Below, piece by piece: positions 60,943 through 64,000 of a DNA stretch of 64,000 nt (its first letter is position 1; every line of letters starts with the position of its first letter). The notes beneath the pieces were generated by a model that had not been told where the DNA came from, searched no databases, and saw nothing but the letters and a program-made list of their open reading frames with translations. The translations under genes were made by a program, and so were the position numbers. The stretch comes from VXRD01 sp965232265 (lineage in GTDB: Bacteria; Latescibacterota; UBA2968): the NCBI GenBank assembly GCA_965232265.1, contig CBDDPH010000002.1, forward strand, positions 1,426,001-1,490,000, in the 5' to 3' direction.

Positions 60943-62088
60943 TCAGACCTTATCAATTCCCTCTTGGGTTTCGGCGATTAGCAGATCGACGACGGCGCGC
61001 AATGCTTCTATTTCGGTGGCGCCTTCCAGGAGGCGGATGCGAAAATGGTCAACTTGTCGGTCGGCACTGCTGCCGTCGCGGATGATTTCGGATACGCGGT
61101 GCAATTCGTCTTCGCAGCCGAGTGCGCGGGCGTCTTCGGCTAATTGTTCAATTAATTCGCGTGCGTAGTCGTCGATGTCCATGCGCCCGCCGTCGCTGGT
61201 ATCCCCCAGGAACGCAAATACCCCGTAGCGCTGGGCGAGCCAGCGATTCTCGGCGATGATTTCGGTGCGCGGCTCAGGGGGCAGGGTGCCTGCCCGCGCC
61301 TGCCGCAATAGCAGGCGGATGAGGGATGCGTAGAGTGCGACAATGCATACTGCGTCTTCAATGCGCGAACAGGTGTCGCAGATGCGTATTTCCACTGTTG
61401 GATAAGCGTTGCCGGGGCGGATATCCCACCACAGTTCGCTGCCGTCTCCGATAAAGTTCAGGCGCTGGTAGTCTTCTACGAGTTGCTCGTATTCGGCCTG
61501 GGAGTACAGGGGGCCGGGGAGTCCGGTGCGCGGGAGGGCACTGAAGATGTTCAGGCGATAGGACTTGAAGCCAGTGAGGTTTCCGCCGCTGAATGGCGAG
61601 GAGGTAGATAGTGCGTGGAGCAGGGGCAGGTACCGGCGAAGTGCGGTCATGACGCGGATGCGTTCATCTGAGTCGCCGAAGCTGGCGTGGATATGCATGC
61701 CCCCAATGAGCAGCCGCCGAACGGATTCCTGGTATGTGACTTCAAATTCTTCGTAGCGCTTTTGGGGTGTGGGCGTCTGTGCTGACCACGACGCGAAGGG
61801 ATGGGTGGAGGCAGCCATCAATGCGGCACCGTACTGTACAGCGGCATCAATGACTATCCGACGGGTCTCTATTAGTGCTGTGCGAACTTCGGCTATTGAT
61901 GTGCAGACGCGGGTGTTGGTCTCTATTTGGGAGCGCAGAAATTCCGTTACGACCTTGTGCTGTCCGCTGTTCTGTTCGCAAACGGCGAGGATGCCCGGGT
62001 CGGGATCGGCAACGAGGTCGTGGGTGTTGGGGTCAACAAGAAAAAATTCTTCTTCCACGCCGAGGGTGATTGTGAGGTCTTTATCCAT
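60943..62088 (-). CDS. Carboxylate-amine ligase, YbdK/GCS2 family
   Basis: 381 residues. It starts with LGVEEEFFLVD, the glutamate-cysteine ligase 2 signature with acidic metal residues, and shows HIHASFGDSDERI and FGAVEIRIC-like TVEIRICDT near 220. The family makes gamma-glutamyl or similar amide bonds with ATP; most YbdK proteins have weak glutamate-cysteine ligase activity. AAGG lies upstream of the ATG. Substrate undetermined. Confidence 0.9.
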   Translation of the reverse strand: MDKDLTITLGVEEEFFLVDPNTHDLVADPDPGILAVCEQNSGQHKVVTEFLRSQIETNTRVCTSIAEVRTALIETRRIVIDAAVQYGAALMAASTHPFASWSAQTPTPQKRYEEFEVTYQESVRRLLIGGMHIHASFGDSDERIRVMTALRRYLPLLHALSTSSPFSGGNLTGFKSYRLNIFSALPRTGLPGPLYSQAEYEQLVEDYQRLNFIGDGSELWWDIRPGNAYPTVEIRICDTCSRIEDAVCIVALYASLIRLLLRQARAGTLPPEPRTEIIAENRWLAQRYGVFAFLGDTSDGGRMDIDDYARELIEQLAEDARALGCEDELHRVSEIIRDGSSADRQVDHFRIRLLEGATEIEALRAVVDLLIAETQEGIDKV

Positions 62089-62098
62089 ATTGAGCCTT

Positions 62099-62803
62099 TT
62101 ATACGATTGCTTCGGCCAATTCTGTGAAATCGGCGACTGTTATATCTGCGCGATACGGCGAGTCTTCGTAGGGCAGGTCATAGCGGTTTACATAAGCGCC
62201 TCGCATACCGCACGCGCGAGCACCTACCACGTCAAACGAGTTGGCCGATACCATCATGCATTCGCCTACTTCCACGCTGAGGATTTGCGCGGCGCGGCGA
62301 TACACGGCGGGATGCGGTTTGAATGCGCCCATTGTCGTTACGGAGATGACGTCGTCAAAATCCCACTGGATCCGGTTTTTCGCCAGGTGATCGAGAAAGG
62401 CGGGGTCGCCGTTGGATAGTCCGACGAGTTTGTAACGCGCGGCCAGTTTTTCCAGCCCTGCTCTGACTTCGGGAAAGGGCGATAGTTCCTGCCAGCATGC
62501 CATAAATGTCTGGACTTCCTCTTTTGACATTTCAATTTTATTCAGGGCGAGCACATAGACATAAGCCCGTCGCACGGTCTCCAGGTAGCCCCCGTGCCCG
62601 AGCATCATGATTGTGTCCTGAAATTGTTCCAATCGCTGACGATAACGCCATTGTTGCCAGAACTGTTCTGCTGTGGTGTTGGCACCTTTCTCTCGCAACA
62701 TGTCATCGATAAATGGCGTCAAGCTGCCGCCCAGATCCAAAATCGTGCCAAATAGGTCAAATGTCAATGCCTGTACTTGTTCGAATTTTTCCATAAAAAC
62801 CAT
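62099..62803 (-). CDS. HAD-superfamily hydrolase (haloacid dehalogenase type II-like)
   Basis: 234 residues. Motif I FDLFGTILD (nucleophile D16), motif II in LVGLSNGD (Ser/Asn), motif III with Lys in FKPHPAVYR, and motif IV MVSANSFDVVGARACGM. The short cap of about 80 residues and the VGLSNG form fit type II 2-haloacid dehalogenases, but phosphatases share this layout. The start may instead be ATG 62794. Confidence 0.88.
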   Translation of the reverse strand: MVFMEKFEQVQALTFDLFGTILDLGGSLTPFIDDMLREKGANTTAEQFWQQWRYRQRLEQFQDTIMMLGHGGYLETVRRAYVYVLALNKIEMSKEEVQTFMACWQELSPFPEVRAGLEKLAARYKLVGLSNGDPAFLDHLAKNRIQWDFDDVISVTTMGAFKPHPAVYRRAAQILSVEVGECMMVSANSFDVVGARACGMRGAYVNRYDLPYEDSPYRADITVADFTELAEAIV

Positions 62804-62906
62804 CAGCCCTCTCTATTTTTATTTTTGACCACGAACAATCATGGGTTGATTCACCACTGCAAATATTCTATTTTTCGGGATAACGCATCGCTTTTAGGAT
62901 TGAACA

Positions 62907-63140
62907 ATGCCAACAGTCATCATCAACGGATACAAGTTTCGCTTCTATTCTTCAGATCGTTTTGAACCTCCGCACATGCATGTTATTAGTGCTGAAAGAG
63001 TAGCGAAAATTTGGCTACGCCCCGTGTCTGTTGAGTACAATCGGGGATACCATCGCGCAGAATTGAATCAAATTGTGAAGCTTACCCGAGAAAACATAGA
63101 ACAGTTAGAGGAAGCCTGGGATGCTTACTTCTCCAGATAA
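62907..63140 (+). CDS. DUF4160 protein
   Basis: 77 residues: PTVIINGYKFRFYSSDRFEPPHMHV with a conserved His pair is the DUF4160 signature. AGGA precedes the ATG by about 8 nt. It is followed by an overlapping DUF2442 gene, a common partner. The two are suspected of toxin-antitoxin-like roles, but no activity is established. Confidence 0.85.
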   Translation: MPTVIINGYKFRFYSSDRFEPPHMHVISAERVAKIWLRPVSVEYNRGYHRAELNQIVKLTRENIEQLEEAWDAYFSR

Positions 63141-63381
63141 AAAAACAGTTATCGCAGCAAACGTCCGTTTTGACCATGATCTTCTGTATGTCGCATTAAG
63201 CGATGGACGCGAAATGAGTCTGCAGTTGGACAATATTCATTGGCTGGACTGGTTATATAGGGCAACCGATGAACAACGCGCCAACTGGTCAATAGAACCG
63301 GGTGGTTTTGCTATTTATTGGGAAGACTTAGATGATGGTATCGAACTTTGCCATCTCTTGAGTCTCGAATCTCTTTTTTGA
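63121..63381 (+). CDS. DUF2442 protein
   Basis: 86 residues. The block VRFDHDLLYVALSDGREMSLQLDN and WSIEPGGFAIYWEDLDDGIEL is the DUF2442 form; members are small and may bind DNA. It overlaps the DUF4160 gene by 20 bp, showing translational coupling. GAGG is about 9 nt upstream of the ATG. Confidence 0.85.
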   Translation: MLTSPDKKTVIAANVRFDHDLLYVALSDGREMSLQLDNIHWLDWLYRATDEQRANWSIEPGGFAIYWEDLDDGIELCHLLSLESLF

Positions 63382-63393
63382 GCTATTCGGCAA

Positions 63394-64000
63394 TCATTTT
63401 GTCGAGCTTATCGGTACTTCTATTTTCTGACCTGTGCGGGCAGATTCGTGCGCGGCGAGGGAAATCGCAATGGTGCGCCGACCGTCGTGGCCGTTGGACT
63501 GCGGTTGTTTGCCTGTTCGGATACAGTTTAAAAAATAGGTCATTTCTTCCAGCAGGCCGTTGTTTCGCTCATAAGTTAGGTGTTCGGGTTTTTCGCCTAT
63601 TCGGTTGAGTGTGAGTTGCGTGCCTGTTCCGCTGGTGATTTTCACTGAGCCTTCGGTGCCAGCCACGCCCAGTTCATAGCTTCCGCCCGGATAAATTCGG
63701 CTGCTGCTCAAGGATCCGATCGCGCCTGAACTAAATTCCAGATTGATAAAAATACTTTCCTCTACGGTGTTATCTGACGCATCGTCGTATCGCATGACAG
63801 CCTGAACAGCGCACACTTCGCCGGCCATCCAGGTGAGTTGATCCAGTTCGTGGCTGTGCATTGAGAAAAGCCCGCCGTATCTCTCCCGGTCCAACTGCCA
63901 TCCCGCCACGCCTCCAGGTGCTCCTGTGCCCAGGCGTATGGTATGTGCCATGCGAATTTCGCCAATTTGGCCTTCATCGATCAATCGTTTCATTTCGCGG
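63394..64000 (-). CDS. Gfo/Idh/MocA-family oxidoreductase, C-terminal part (5' end outside window)
   Basis: The open frame continues beyond the window edge. The visible part is the C-terminal alpha/beta domain of a NAD(P)-dependent sugar dehydrogenase: GEIRMAHTIRLGTG, then FSMHSHELDQLTWMAG, where the HxxxD pair is the usual catalytic His region, and the beta-sheet block ending ISLAAHESARTGQKI. The Rossmann part lies outside. Substrate unknown. Confidence 0.88.
   Translation of the reverse strand, partial: REMKRLIDEGQIGEIRMAHTIRLGTGAPGGVAGWQLDRERYGGLFSMHSHELDQLTWMAGEVCAVQAVMRYDDASDNTVEESIFINLEFSSGAIGSLSSSRIYPGGSYELGVAGTEGSVKITSGTGTQLTLNRIGEKPEHLTYERNNGLLEEMTYFLNCIRTGKQPQSNGHDGRRTIAISLAAHESARTGQKIEVPISSTK

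Overview
The window is about 64 kb of a dense bacterial chromosome with mid-range GC. It comes from an uncultured, probably marine, Gram-negative lineage. Sulfatases, phytanoyl-CoA-dioxygenase (PhyH) paralogues, CehA-type metallohydrolases and algal-polysaccharide hydrolases together resemble Latescibacterota/Poribacteria-type genomes. That placement is an inference from gene content; no rRNA or tRNA gene was seen. Outer-membrane features (RND efflux, TonB/ExbBD, an autotransporter-like beta-barrel) support a diderm envelope.

Layout. 1-13.4 kb is metabolism: a 5'-truncated phosphohexomutase, an IlvD/Edd dehydratase, a CehA/McbA-like metallohydrolase, an SDR, an aspartate/aromatic aminotransferase, a complete hpnCDE squalene operon, threonine synthase, and a sigma-54 activator with a degenerate receiver. 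13.4-28.2 kb is a leftward envelope block: a fibronectin-III lipoprotein with an internal 885-bp duplication; an RDD protein; an RND pump with a lipoprotein adaptor; a CpxP-like protein; an anti-sigma/ECF-sigma pair; TonB-ExbB-ExbD; and a processive GT2. Gly/Arg/Gln-rich tracts recur in the RDD and adaptor genes, and the adaptor tail is frameshifted.

28.4-38.1 kb holds an ExeA-like ATPase, two PhyH genes, a beta-propeller glycosidase-like gene, and a 1,887-residue surface protein with ten exact 96-residue repeats and a C-terminal barrel. This last gene is preceded by ten copies of an 8-bp repeat lying between two near-identical ribosome-binding-site/ATG modules, which suggests a phase-variable translation switch. 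38.1-49.7 kb looks like a red-algal galactan degradation island: sulfatases, a GH117-like enzyme, a GH127 enzyme with all catalytic/zinc residues, a secreted iota-carrageenase-like beta-helix, and PhyH genes.

49.9-64 kb is mixed. It contains an Rpn-type nuclease, more sulfatases, an MntA antitoxin followed by an internally deleted HepT toxin, a TusA / DsrE / TusA-MetE fusion operon that may be an undescribed sulfur-relay methyltransferase system, argG, a TIM-barrel epimerase, a frameshifted membrane gene, a YbdK-type ligase, a HAD hydrolase, a DUF4160-DUF2442 pair, and a Gfo/Idh/MocA oxidoreductase running off the end.
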